Shown here piece after piece: positions 1-6,100 of a stretch of 6,204 bases of DNA (its first letter is position 1; each line of letters opens with the position of its first letter). Origin of the DNA: an uncultured Candidatus Saccharibacteria bacterium. Its GTDB lineage: Bacteria; Patescibacteriota; Saccharimonadia; Saccharimonadales; Saccharimonadaceae. The notes beneath the pieces were generated by a model. That model ran no database searches. It was not told where the DNA came from and saw nothing but the letters and a program-made list of their open reading frames with translations. Where the stretch lies: NCBI GenBank assembly GCA_938049075.1, contig CALICZ010000075.1, positions 1 through 6,204 on the forward strand. The letters are read 5' to 3'. Both the position numbers and the translations under genes were made by a program.

Positions 1-1
1 T

Positions 2-64
2 GCCGTTAAGGATTATCGTCGTCAGCCATCGCGCAGTGAAGATGATGACTTCGATTTATCGTAG
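2..64 (+). CDS. 3' end of an unidentified protein with an acidic C-terminal tail (partial)
   Basis: An open frame enters from the left edge and stops at TAG (62-64). The visible 20 residues read AVKDYRRQPSRSEDDDFDLS: a basic stretch (KDYRRQPSR) followed by an acidic tail (SEDDDFDLS). The other two forward frames are less protein-like, and one stops within the first nine bases. Acidic tails of this kind occur on several nucleic-acid and chaperone proteins. The tail lacks the terminal Pro-Phe that would suggest single-stranded DNA-binding protein, so I give no name. The 152 bases between its stop and tig contain a tig promoter, so the two genes need not share a transcript. That a real gene ends here is likely; its identity cannot be read from this fragment. 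Confidence 0.5.
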   Translation, partial: AVKDYRRQPSRSEDDDFDLS

Positions 65-179
65 TATCACCATGTGCATCTCTATGATAGCTATAACTCA
101 TCTCTGTTAGCTTCTCGTTTTGCTCGTCTTGCGAAACAGCATATATACGCATACATACTTGGGTCTGTCGCATGCCTAT
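65..179. other. Non-coding gap upstream of the tig promoter
   Basis: No convincing gene lies here on either strand. No intrinsic terminator (GC-rich stem followed by a T run) is seen after the upstream gene. The only local pattern is an imperfect tandem pair of 10-mers, GCATATATAC (139-148) and GCATACATAC (149-158), which differ at one base. Its significance is unknown. Confidence 0.5.
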
Positions 180-208
180 TTCACACTGCCAGCGACATAT
201 GATACAAT
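180..208 (+). promoter_or_regulatory. tig promoter (sigma70-type), placed for a near-leaderless mRNA
   Basis: The -35 box TTCACA (180-185, 5 of 6 to consensus) and the -10 box TACAAT (203-208, 5 of 6) are separated by exactly 17 bp. Only eight bases (209-216) separate the -10 from the tig ATG at 217, so transcription should begin at about 215-217, at or within two bases of the start codon. An overlapping alternative -10, TATGAT (198-203), would give a slightly longer leader. There is no Shine-Dalgarno motif in these bases. Confidence 0.75.
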
Positions 209-216
209 AACCAACT

Positions 217-1506
217 ATGAAGACGACACTAGACCACCTATCAGACACCAAAGTACGCGCCACGATTACCGTCGGTGCAGACGAACTGGAGGCAGCTCGC
301 CAGGTTGCTTTGCGCAAACTCGCCAAGACGACTAAAGTTGATGGTTTCCGCAAGGGTCATGCCCCGCTCGAGTTGGTTGCAAAGAATACCAATCCAGAAC
401 ACCTCGCCGAGGAGACACTTAATAACGCCCTGAGCAAAGCAGTTGCTGCAGCCTTCCTCGAGAGTGACGTGCAGGTGCTTGAACGCCCAGAGGTGGAGAT
501 TAAGAAGTTTGTGCCTAGTAGTGAGCTGGAATTTACTGCTGAGGCAGAGGTTATGCCCACGATTACTCTCGGTGACTATAAGAAACTCAAGCTCAAGCCA
601 GCGAAGATAACCGTTACGCCAGAAGAAGTAACGGAGATTCTTGACCGGATTCGCCACAGCATGGCCGAGCGTACGGACACTGATGAAGCAGCTCAGGACG
701 GCGATGAAGTGACAATTGACTTTGTTGGTAAGCGCGATGGTACGCCTTTTGCTGGTGGCACCGGGAAAGATTATCCACTTGTGCTCGGCAGTAAGTCATT
801 CATTCCAGGCTTCGAAGAGGTATTGATTGGCCTCAAGGCTGGTGAAACGAAGGCGGTTGAACTCACCTTTCCGAAGGACTACCATGCGAGCGAACTAGCC
901 GGGCAAGCAGTCGTTTTTGATACGACCGTCAAGAAGGTCAAGAAAGTGACACTTCCTGAGCTGACTGATGAGTTTGCTGCAAAGGTTGGGCCATTTACTT
1001 CTATTGAAGATCTTAAGAAAGATATCGAGAAAGAAATTACTGCGCAAAAGCAACGTGAAGCAGATGACGAGCTGCGCGACGTAGCCGTCAAGCAGTTGGC
1101 CGATGCCAGTACGGTAGCCATCCCGGAGGTATTGCGAGCCGACCAGCTTCGCTCGATTGAACAAGACTTAGTGCAGAACCTCGCTCACCGCGGTCGCACC
1201 CTTGAGCAGTACCTTGCCGAGAAGGAATATAAAGACAAAGACGAGTGGATCGAGAAGGAGGCTAAGCCAGCGGCCGATGAGCGCATTAAGGCTGGGCTTG
1301 TCCTGGCTGAGCTGAGCAAGACCGAGAAGATCGAAGCCACAGCAGAGGAGCTGCAAGAGCGCATCAGTGCCTTCAAGCAACAGTATGCCAATGATGCAAC
1401 TATGGTGGCGCGCTTTGACGAGCCAGAGGTGCAGCACGAGATTGCCAACCGCCTCTTGACAGAGAAGACGATTGACTGGCTGGTGGCGCAGAATACCAAA
1501 AAGTAG
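217..1506 (+). CDS. tig: Trigger factor (ribosome-associated chaperone / peptidyl-prolyl isomerase)
   Basis: The product is trigger factor, the cytosolic chaperone that docks at the ribosomal exit tunnel and shields nascent chains. It has 429 residues, close to the family's usual 430-450. All three domains are visible. The N-terminal ribosome-binding domain (about 1-115) carries the signature GFRKGHAP at 43-50, aligned with the E. coli numbering F44-R45-K46, which supports this ATG as the true start. The FKBP-type isomerase domain (about 161-243) runs from GDEVTIDF through VLGSKSFIPGFE to LAGQAVVFDTTV. The helical, charged C-terminal chaperone arms (about 245-429) complete it. The start codon has no Shine-Dalgarno site and lies eight bases after a -10 box, so the mRNA is probably near-leaderless. 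clpP follows after 76 bases, as in the common tig-clpP-clpX order, but with its own promoter. I see nothing truncated or frameshifted. Confidence 0.96.
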   Translation: MKTTLDHLSDTKVRATITVGADELEAARQVALRKLAKTTKVDGFRKGHAPLELVAKNTNPEHLAEETLNNALSKAVAAAFLESDVQVLERPEVEIKKFVPSSELEFTAEAEVMPTITLGDYKKLKLKPAKITVTPEEVTEILDRIRHSMAERTDTDEAAQDGDEVTIDFVGKRDGTPFAGGTGKDYPLVLGSKSFIPGFEEVLIGLKAGETKAVELTFPKDYHASELAGQAVVFDTTVKKVKKVTLPELTDEFAAKVGPFTSIEDLKKDIEKEITAQKQREADDELRDVAVKQLADASTVAIPEVLRADQLRSIEQDLVQNLAHRGRTLEQYLAEKEYKDKDEWIEKEAKPAADERIKAGLVLAELSKTEKIEATAEELQERISAFKQQYANDATMVARFDEPEVQHEIANRLLTEKTIDWLVAQNTKK

Positions 1507-1531
1507 CAAGCGGGACCAATGCGTACAACAG

Positions 1532-1564
1532 AAATTAGCACTCTGTCTTGACGAGTGCTAATTT
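1532..1564. promoter_or_regulatory. CIRCE operator (HrcA repressor binding site) controlling clpP
   Basis: The arm TTAGCACTC (1535-1543), a 9-bp spacer (1544-1552) and the arm GAGTGCTAA (1553-1561) match the CIRCE consensus TTAGCACTC-N9-GAGTGCTAA without a mismatch. The symmetry extends three bases further on each side, giving 12-bp perfect arms over 1532-1564. CIRCE is bound by HrcA, the heat-shock repressor that usually controls groESL and dnaK operons. Here the -35 box of clpP (TTGACG, 1548-1553) lies in the spacer and at the first base of the right arm, so bound HrcA should block RNA polymerase. The palindrome is followed by only a short T run (TTTT, 1562-1565), so it might weakly terminate tig transcripts, but the exact consensus makes the operator role far more likely. 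Confidence 0.95.
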
Positions 1565-1576
1565 TCTCGTTACAAT
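1548..1576 (+). promoter_or_regulatory. clpP promoter (sigma70-type), predicted leaderless
   Basis: The -35 box TTGACG (1548-1553, 5 of 6) and the -10 box TACAAT (1571-1576, 5 of 6) have an optimal 17-bp spacer. Six bases (1577-1582) separate the -10 from the ATG at 1583, which puts the expected transcription start exactly on the A of the start codon. There is no Shine-Dalgarno motif. The -35 is embedded in the CIRCE element. Confidence 0.85.
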
Positions 1577-1582
1577 AGTACT

Positions 1583-2203
1583 ATGATGAAACCGAATGAC
1601 TACCTAGTGCCCAACGTCATCGTCCGCACACGTGATGGTGAGCGTGGCTATGATATATACTCGCGTTTGCTCGAGGATCGCATTATCTTCCTCGGCGAAG
1701 AAGTAACCGAGATGACAGCCAATGTCGTTGTGGCGCAGCTGCTCCATCTTGCCAATGAAAATCCAGACAAAGATATTCAGCTCTATATCAACAGCCCTGG
1801 TGGCAGTGTGTATGATGGCCTCGCGATCTACGATACTATGCAATATATCGCGCCAGATGTGCAGACGATTGGCATTGGCCTGCAGGCAAGCATGGGTGCC
1901 TTCTTGCTTAGTAGCGGTGCGAAGGGTAAACGCTTTGTCTTGCCTAATGCCCGCGTGATGATCCACCAGCCTAGCAGCGGTACGCGCGGCAAAGTAACAG
2001 ACCAAGAAATTAGCTTACGCGAGAGCATCGCTCTCAAGGAGCGGCTGGCCACCATTATGGCGGACAACACTGGCCAGAAACTCGATAAAATCAAGGCCGA
2101 TATGGAGCGCGACTACTGGCTAAGCGCTGCAGACGCCGTAGCGTATGGCCTAGCTGATGAAGTGATTGGTGCTCGCATACAAAAGATAACACAGCGTTCG
2201 TAG
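1583..2203 (+). CDS. clpP: ATP-dependent Clp protease proteolytic subunit ClpP
   Basis: This is ClpP, the cytosolic serine peptidase (family S14) that forms a double heptamer and degrades proteins fed to it by a Clp ATPase. The 206 residues match the usual 190-210. The N-terminal YDIYSRLLEDRIIFLG (23-38) and SPGGSVYDGLAIYD (71-84) are family hallmarks. The catalytic triad is complete: Ser103 in QASMGAFLL, His128 in MIHQP, and Asp177 in MERDYWLSA, with His-to-Asp spacing identical to E. coli. A second ATG lies at 1586 directly after the first. I chose 1583 because it falls where the promoter predicts the first transcribed base, but initiation at either is possible. Transcription appears to be repressed by HrcA through CIRCE. 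No clpX or other Clp ATPase gene lies in this window, so its partner must be encoded elsewhere. No obvious N-terminal propeptide is seen. Confidence 0.97.
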   Translation: MMKPNDYLVPNVIVRTRDGERGYDIYSRLLEDRIIFLGEEVTEMTANVVVAQLLHLANENPDKDIQLYINSPGGSVYDGLAIYDTMQYIAPDVQTIGIGLQASMGAFLLSSGAKGKRFVLPNARVMIHQPSSGTRGKVTDQEISLRESIALKERLATIMADNTGQKLDKIKADMERDYWLSAADAVAYGLADEVIGARIQKITQRS

Positions 2204-2212
2204 CAACTTTAT

Positions 2213-2220
2213 GGTATCAT
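2213..2220 (+). promoter_or_regulatory. Extended -10 promoter for the gene at 2227, predicted leaderless
   Basis: In the 23-bp gap after clpP, TGG (2212-2214) precedes TATCAT (2215-2220), giving the TGnTATnAT pattern of an extended -10 promoter. No -35-like hexamer is seen 16-18 bp upstream, inside the end of clpP, which is typical for extended -10 promoters. Six bases separate the box from the ATG at 2227, the same distance as at clpP, so the mRNA would start on the AUG. Read-through from clpP is also possible because no terminator separates the genes. Confidence 0.5.
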
Positions 2221-2226
2221 ATAGAT

Positions 2227-2835
2227 ATGATATCACGTAGTACAGATACTAGCTCCGAACCTAAATCAAGCCAAAAACCCTTACGTTTCCGGCGTATTAT
2301 GCATTATCGCCCACGTCGGGTAACAGTGATAGTATGGCTAACGGTTATGCTAATGCTTTTGACCGTTGTAGCCGTGAGTATATTCTACAAGAACCGTCAA
2401 AGCGCTGCCTCCCTGATGAAATCGCAGCTCGTCGAAGGTGCTATGCTAGCACGGGCTGCTACGTTCTCGTCGGATGGTGTAATTTCGTGGGATGCGTACG
2501 CTGATGGTGGTGTGTATGGGACGATTACTTCGCAGGATGACCGCAACCGCCTGCTTGCACAGCAACCATTTATCCGCTGTACGGTTGGGAAAGAGTGTAG
2601 TGGATGGATATCAGCTGCGCAAGCACAAACCTATACACAGCCGATACCGGCTGGCGACACAGTGTGGTATAAAAACGATTCACTTCGACATTATGGCGAA
2701 AGCATCCTACGCGACACAAGTGCCAAATGCGCCTTTTGGCAGTCTCCAGTTCAAAGACTGTGTGTTTCTGCCAAGACCGGCCGCTTCTTCTATTATGTTA
2801 ATGGCTTTGGATCAAATAGCTTACACCGGTTATAA
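2227..2835 (+). CDS. Uncharacterised signal-anchor membrane protein with four extracytoplasmic cysteines
   Basis: I do not recognise this 202-residue protein. The first 31 residues are hydrophilic and strongly basic near the membrane (Arg20, 22, 23, 28, 30, 31). They are followed by one hydrophobic segment at about 32-54 (VTVIVWLTVMLMLLTVVAVS). By the positive-inside rule the N terminus is cytoplasmic and residues 55-202 are outside. There is no lipobox or clear signal-peptidase site, so it should stay anchored. The outer domain is rich in Ser, Gly and aromatics and has cysteines at 118, 124, 168 and 179, which could form two disulfides (118-124, 168-179). Codon use differs from its neighbours: TTA, CTA and other codons avoided in rpoB are used freely, suggesting lower expression or a less conserved gene. 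A pilin or other surface component is conceivable, but no pilin-type cleavage motif is seen. The frame is intact and the start is set by the promoter spacing. Confidence 0.7.
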   Translation: MISRSTDTSSEPKSSQKPLRFRRIMHYRPRRVTVIVWLTVMLMLLTVVAVSIFYKNRQSAASLMKSQLVEGAMLARAATFSSDGVISWDAYADGGVYGTITSQDDRNRLLAQQPFIRCTVGKECSGWISAAQAQTYTQPIPAGDTVWYKNDSLRHYGESILRDTSAKCAFWQSPVQRLCVSAKTGRFFYYVNGFGSNSLHRL

Positions 2836-2938
2836 AGGAGTGTATTATTAACCTGACGCGCCGTAGTATGACGAAGAAAGGCATTACAGTGTGTTACGAT
2901 ACTATTCAAGCGGTCTATAAAAATTGAGGTCTTGTCAC

Positions 2939-2968
2939 TTGACGGAGTAAGGCGCGATCTGCTACAAT
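2939..2968 (+). promoter_or_regulatory. rpoB promoter (sigma70-type)
   Basis: The -35 box TTGACG (2939-2944) and -10 box TACAAT (2963-2968) are separated by 18 bp. Both hexamers are identical to those of clpP, and the -10 equals that of tig. Transcription should begin near 2975, giving a leader of roughly 170 nt before the rpoB ATG at 3145, unlike the other three promoters in the window. Confidence 0.8.
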
Positions 2969-2977
2969 CAAAAATTA

Positions 2978-2992
2978 ATGAAGGTTGTGTAA
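2978..2992 (+). CDS. Candidate four-codon upstream ORF at the 5' end of the rpoB transcript
   Basis: ATG AAG GTT GTG TAA begins nine bases after the rpoB -10 box, about three bases from the predicted 5' end. This is nearly the same position that the real start codons of tig and clpP occupy relative to their -10 boxes. A second mini-frame, ATG GGT TAG (2994-3002), starts one base after its stop. If this cell initiates well on leaderless or near-leaderless AUGs, ribosomes could load here. So short an ORF may well be chance. Confidence 0.2.
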   Translation: MKVV

Positions 2993-3002
2993 TATGGGTT
3001 AG

Positions 3003-3122
3003 GTGCGGACTACGCCGGTGGCGTGGCGTTTTAGTGTGCGAAAACTTATATTGAGTAAAGCTTCGGTGCCACAACAAATGCACGAGCAGGGTTTTGGAGT
3101 CCTTACACGTGCGGATAGATAA
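3003..3122 (+). CDS. Doubtful 39-codon ORF in the rpoB leader
   Basis: A frame opens after the TAG at 3000-3002 and can start with GTG at 3003, ending at TAA (3120-3122) 22 bases before rpoB. It would encode a basic peptide of 39 residues, beginning MRTTPVAWRFSVRKL and ending GFGVLTRADR. An internal ATG at 3078 would give only 14 residues. Neither start has a Shine-Dalgarno site. The ORF overlaps the bases that form the predicted leader pairings, so it may just be open by chance in an RNA leader. I recognise no homologue. Confidence 0.15.
   Translation: MRTTPVAWRFSVRKLILSKASVPQQMHEQGFGVLTRADR
3079..3113 (+). promoter_or_regulatory. Predicted hairpin upstream of the rpoB ribosome-binding site
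   Basis: In RNA terms UGCACG (3079-3084) pairs with CGUGCG (3108-3113), five Watson-Crick pairs and one U-G. Inside an AGC/UACA internal loop, AGGG (3088-3091) pairs with UCCU (3100-3103), closing a UUUUGGAG loop. It ends 20 bases before GAGGAG. No T run follows, so it is not an intrinsic terminator. Folding was judged by eye. Confidence 0.4.
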
Positions 3123-3133
3123 CAATAATTCAA

Positions 3134-3139
3134 GAGGAG
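3134..3139 (+). promoter_or_regulatory. Shine-Dalgarno site of rpoB
   Basis: GAGGAG, five bases before the ATG at 3145, matches the complement of the 16S rRNA 3' end and decides the rpoB start. It is the only start codon in the window with a clear ribosome-binding site, which shows that this organism does use Shine-Dalgarno initiation where a leader exists. Confidence 0.85.
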
Positions 3140-3144
3140 TTTAC

Positions 3145-6100
3145 ATGCCTACACCTACCACGGCAACAGCTGCTCCATCGCGTGTGTTTTTTACCAGCAA
3201 TGACACCGCGCTGGCAGTACCCGACTTGCTGGCTCACCAAGAAGAATCCTGGAAGGACTTCGTCGAGACGGGCTTGAGCGAAATTTTTGCTGAGCTCAAC
3301 CCAATCGAAGACTATACTGGCCAGAAGCTCGAGCTGCGCTTTAAGGATTATGCCTTTGGCGAGCCCAAGCATACAGAGCAGTTTGCGAAAGAAAACAACC
3401 TGACTTTCGACGCACCACTGCAAGCCACCGTCGAGCTTATCAATAAGACGACTGGCGAAGTCAAGGAACAGAGCATCTACATGGGCGATTACCCTTGGAT
3501 GACCGAACGCGCAACGTTTATCATTAATGGAACAGAACGTGTGGTGGTAAGCCAGCTAATTCGGAGTGCTGGTGTGCTGTTTAGTGCTGACCGCGTAGCA
3601 GGGCGCAACCTCTATGGTGCCAAGATGATCCCGGGCCGCGGAGCATGGCTCGAGTTTGAGACCAGCCCATCGGGCGCAATCTACGTGAAGATCGATCGCC
3701 GCCGCAAGATTGCAGCCACTACCTTGCTGCGTGCTCTTGGTATGAGCAAGGTGTCGGCCATTCGTGAGGCCTTTGCCGACATTGACACTGGTGAGGTGAA
3801 ATATATCGAAGCCACGCTTGAGAAGGATCCAGCGCACGGTATCAACGAAGCGTTGATTGAGGTCTATCGCCGCCTGCGCCCGGGCGACCTCGCTACGGTA
3901 GAGAACGCTCGTCAGATGATTGAGCGCATGTTCTTCGACTTTAAGCGTTTCGACTACAGCCGCGTTGGCCGCTACAAGATCAACCAGCGTCTAGGTGTTG
4001 ATGTGCCCAATACAGCTGAATATCGCACATTGCAGATGAGTGATTTGATTGGTGTCTTGCGTGAAATTATTCGCCTTAACAACACACAAGAGCCAGCTGA
4101 TGATATCGACTCGCTGAGTAATCGCCGCGTGAAACTGGTTGGCGAGTTGGTGGCGCGCCAGTTCCGCGTTGGTATGCTCCGGATGCAGCGCAATGCAATG
4201 GATCGTATGAGCATGAGTGACCTCGAGACAGTTACGCCAAGCCAGCTGATTAATGCTCGCCCGGTAGTGGCAGCAGTGCGCGAGTTCTTCGCCAGTAGCC
4301 AGTTGAGCCAGCTACTTGATGAGGTGAACCCACTGTCGGAGCTGAGCCACAAGCGTCGCCTGAGCTCGATGGGGCCTGGTGGCCTCAGCCGCGAGCGAGC
4401 CGGTTTTGAAGTGCGCGATGCTCACCCCACCCATTATGGCCGGATCTGCTCAGTGGAGACACCAGAGGGTGCTAACATTGGTCTGGTGCTTAACCTCGCT
4501 ACCTATGCACGTATCAACGAATACGGCTTTATTGAGACACCATACCTCAAGGTAGTTGATGGCCGCGTGACTGATGAAATCGTCTACCTCGATGCCTCGC
4601 AAGAAGTAACTGAGGTGATTGCCGATGCTGGTGCTCGCCTTAATGAGGATGGCACCTTCGTACGCGATCGCGTTAGTGCGCGCAAGTTCCTCCAGCCAGG
4701 GCAGGTAGATACCAGCGAAGTCACTTTCATGGATGCTGCACACAAGCAGATCCTTGGGTCGACCGCGAGTCTCGTGCCATTTATCGAGAAGAACCGTATT
4801 GACCGCAGCTTGACTGGCTCTAACATGCAGCGCCAGGCAGTGCCGCTTTTGCAGCCAGAGTCGCCAACGGTTGGCACTGGTATTGAGCACGAGGTGGCGC
4901 GTAACTCGAGCCAGCTTGTGACGGCCGAGGCTGATGGAGAAGTGATTCGGGCTGATGGCGAAGCAGTCGAGGTGCGCTATGCTGATGGCGTCAAGCGCTA
5001 CGACTTGATTCACTTTGCCAAGAGCAATGATGACCGTTGTATTAACCAAAAAGTCCGGGTTAGCCGCGGCCAAACCGTTGCGAAGGGTGACACTCTCATC
5101 GAGGGTGCGTCCATTGCCGATGGTGAGCTTGCCCTCGGTAAGGACTTGCTGGTAGCCTTTATGCCGTGGGGTGGCTATAACATGGACGACGCGGTGATTT
5201 TGAGCCGCCGCTTGGTAGAAGATGATACCCTTACCAGCATCAACATCAAGGACTACACTGTTGAGGTACGCGAGACAAAGCTTGGTCCAGAGATCGTGAC
5301 ACGCGATATTCCAAATGTGAGCGAGGACAGCCTTCGCCACTTGGATGAGAGTGGTATTGTACAGATTGGCTCTGAGGTCAAGGCGGGTGATGTCTTGGTT
5401 GGAAAGATTACACCAAAGGGTGAGCAAGAGCTCAGTAGTGAGGAGCGCTTGCTGCGTGCAATCTTTGGTGAAAAGGCCAAGGATGTGCGCGACACCAGCC
5501 AGCGCATGAACAATGCTGGTGGCGGTAAAGTTGTTGGCGTCAAGGTATTTAGCCGCGAGAATGGCCACGAGCTCAAGACGGGTGTATTGATGCAAATTCA
5601 GATCTTTGTCGCCCAATTGCGTAAGATTGGTGTTGGCGACAAGGTGGCTGGCCGCCACGGTAACAAGGGTGTATGCGCCCGCGTTATGGCGGTAGAGGAT
5701 ATGCCATACCTGGCTGATGGTACTCCTGTTGATGTCATCCTCAACCCGCTTGGTGTGCCAAGCCGTATGAACCTTGGCCAGCTCTTTGAGACGCACCTCG
5801 GTATGGCTGCACGAGCACTCGGCTACAAGGTTGCCACGCCGCCGTTCAACGGTGTGCCAGCCGATACCATCAAGGATGAGCTCGAAAAGGCTGGCATTGC
5901 GCGCGACGGTAAGAGCCAACTCTACGATGGCCTGAGCGGCGAGCCATTCGAGGAGCGTACAACGGTCGGCGTGATGCATATGATCAAACTCCACCACATG
6001 GTGAGCGACAAGATCCACGCCCGCAGCACCGGTCCATACACCATGGTGACTCAGCAGCCACTTGGTGGTAAAGCTCAAAATGGTGGTCAGCGCCTCGGAG

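Larger units (their letters stand above)
2836..3144 (+). other. 309-nt intergenic region with rpoB promoter and leader
   Basis: No convincing protein gene fills this stretch. The first hundred bases (2836-2938) hold no strong hairpin, and I see no terminator for the preceding gene. AGGAG (2836-2840) resembles a ribosome-binding site but has no usual start codon at the right distance. A 19-codon ATG ORF (2868-2927, MTKKGITVCYDTIQAVYKN) has no Shine-Dalgarno site and is not supported. The second part holds the rpoB promoter (2939-2968), a leader of about 170 nt and the rpoB ribosome-binding site. No rRNA, tRNA, SRP RNA or familiar riboswitch core was recognised by eye. Confidence 0.6.
2975..3144 (+). 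ncRNA. Long 5' leader of rpoB with possible alternative pairing (candidate cis-regulatory RNA)
   Basis: From the predicted start near 2975 to the rpoB ATG the transcript has about 170 untranslated bases. Several pairings are visible. GTTGTG (2984-2989) is complementary to CACAAC (3070-3075). GTGGC (3019-3022 region and 3023-3027) is complementary to GCCAC (3068-3072), so these two pairings compete for the same 3' strand. GTTTT (3028-3032) can pair with AAAAC (3041-3045). A separate hairpin spans 3079-3113. Leaders before rpoB in other bacteria usually belong to rplJ/rplL, and I recognise no L10/L1 operator here. That the region is transcribed is well supported; a regulatory role is inference and no folding was computed. 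Confidence 0.35.

Noticed and set aside
129..157. TTGCGA-N17-TACATA as a second tig promoter.
   Set aside because: The -10 matches only 3 of 6 consensus bases; the TTCACA/TACAAT pair downstream is much stronger.
139..158. An imperfect tandem 10-mer repeat before tig.
   Set aside because: Only two copies of an AT-rich, low-complexity unit; easily chance, and outside the promoter.
1532..1565. The palindrome after tig as a rho-independent terminator.
   Set aside because: The stem is AT-rich and the following T run is short (TTTTCTCG), while the match to CIRCE is exact. A minor terminator role cannot be excluded.
2492..2851. A 119-codon + strand frame overlapping the membrane-protein gene.
   Set aside because: It has no promoter or ribosome-binding site and no recognisable features. 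The frame from 2227 has a membrane anchor, basic flank and promoter spacing, so it is the real gene.
2892..2900. TGTTACGAT as a possible extended -10 upstream of the rpoB promoter.
   Set aside because: No -35 partner at a proper distance, and a much better promoter lies at 2939-2968.
2868..2927. A 19-codon ORF upstream of rpoB.
   Set aside because: No ribosome-binding site and no promoter placed for a leaderless start; too short to support.
3972..4352. A 126-codon minus-strand frame within rpoB.
   Set aside because: It lies wholly antisense to conserved rpoB motifs, including the rifampicin region, has no family features and is a reading-frame shadow.
4450..6078. A 542-codon open frame antisense to rpoB.
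   Set aside because: Its codons are in exact register with rpoB, so it stays open simply because rpoB avoids TTA, CTA and TCA codons. It begins with TTG, has no recognisable domain, and the sense strand is an unmistakable RpoB.
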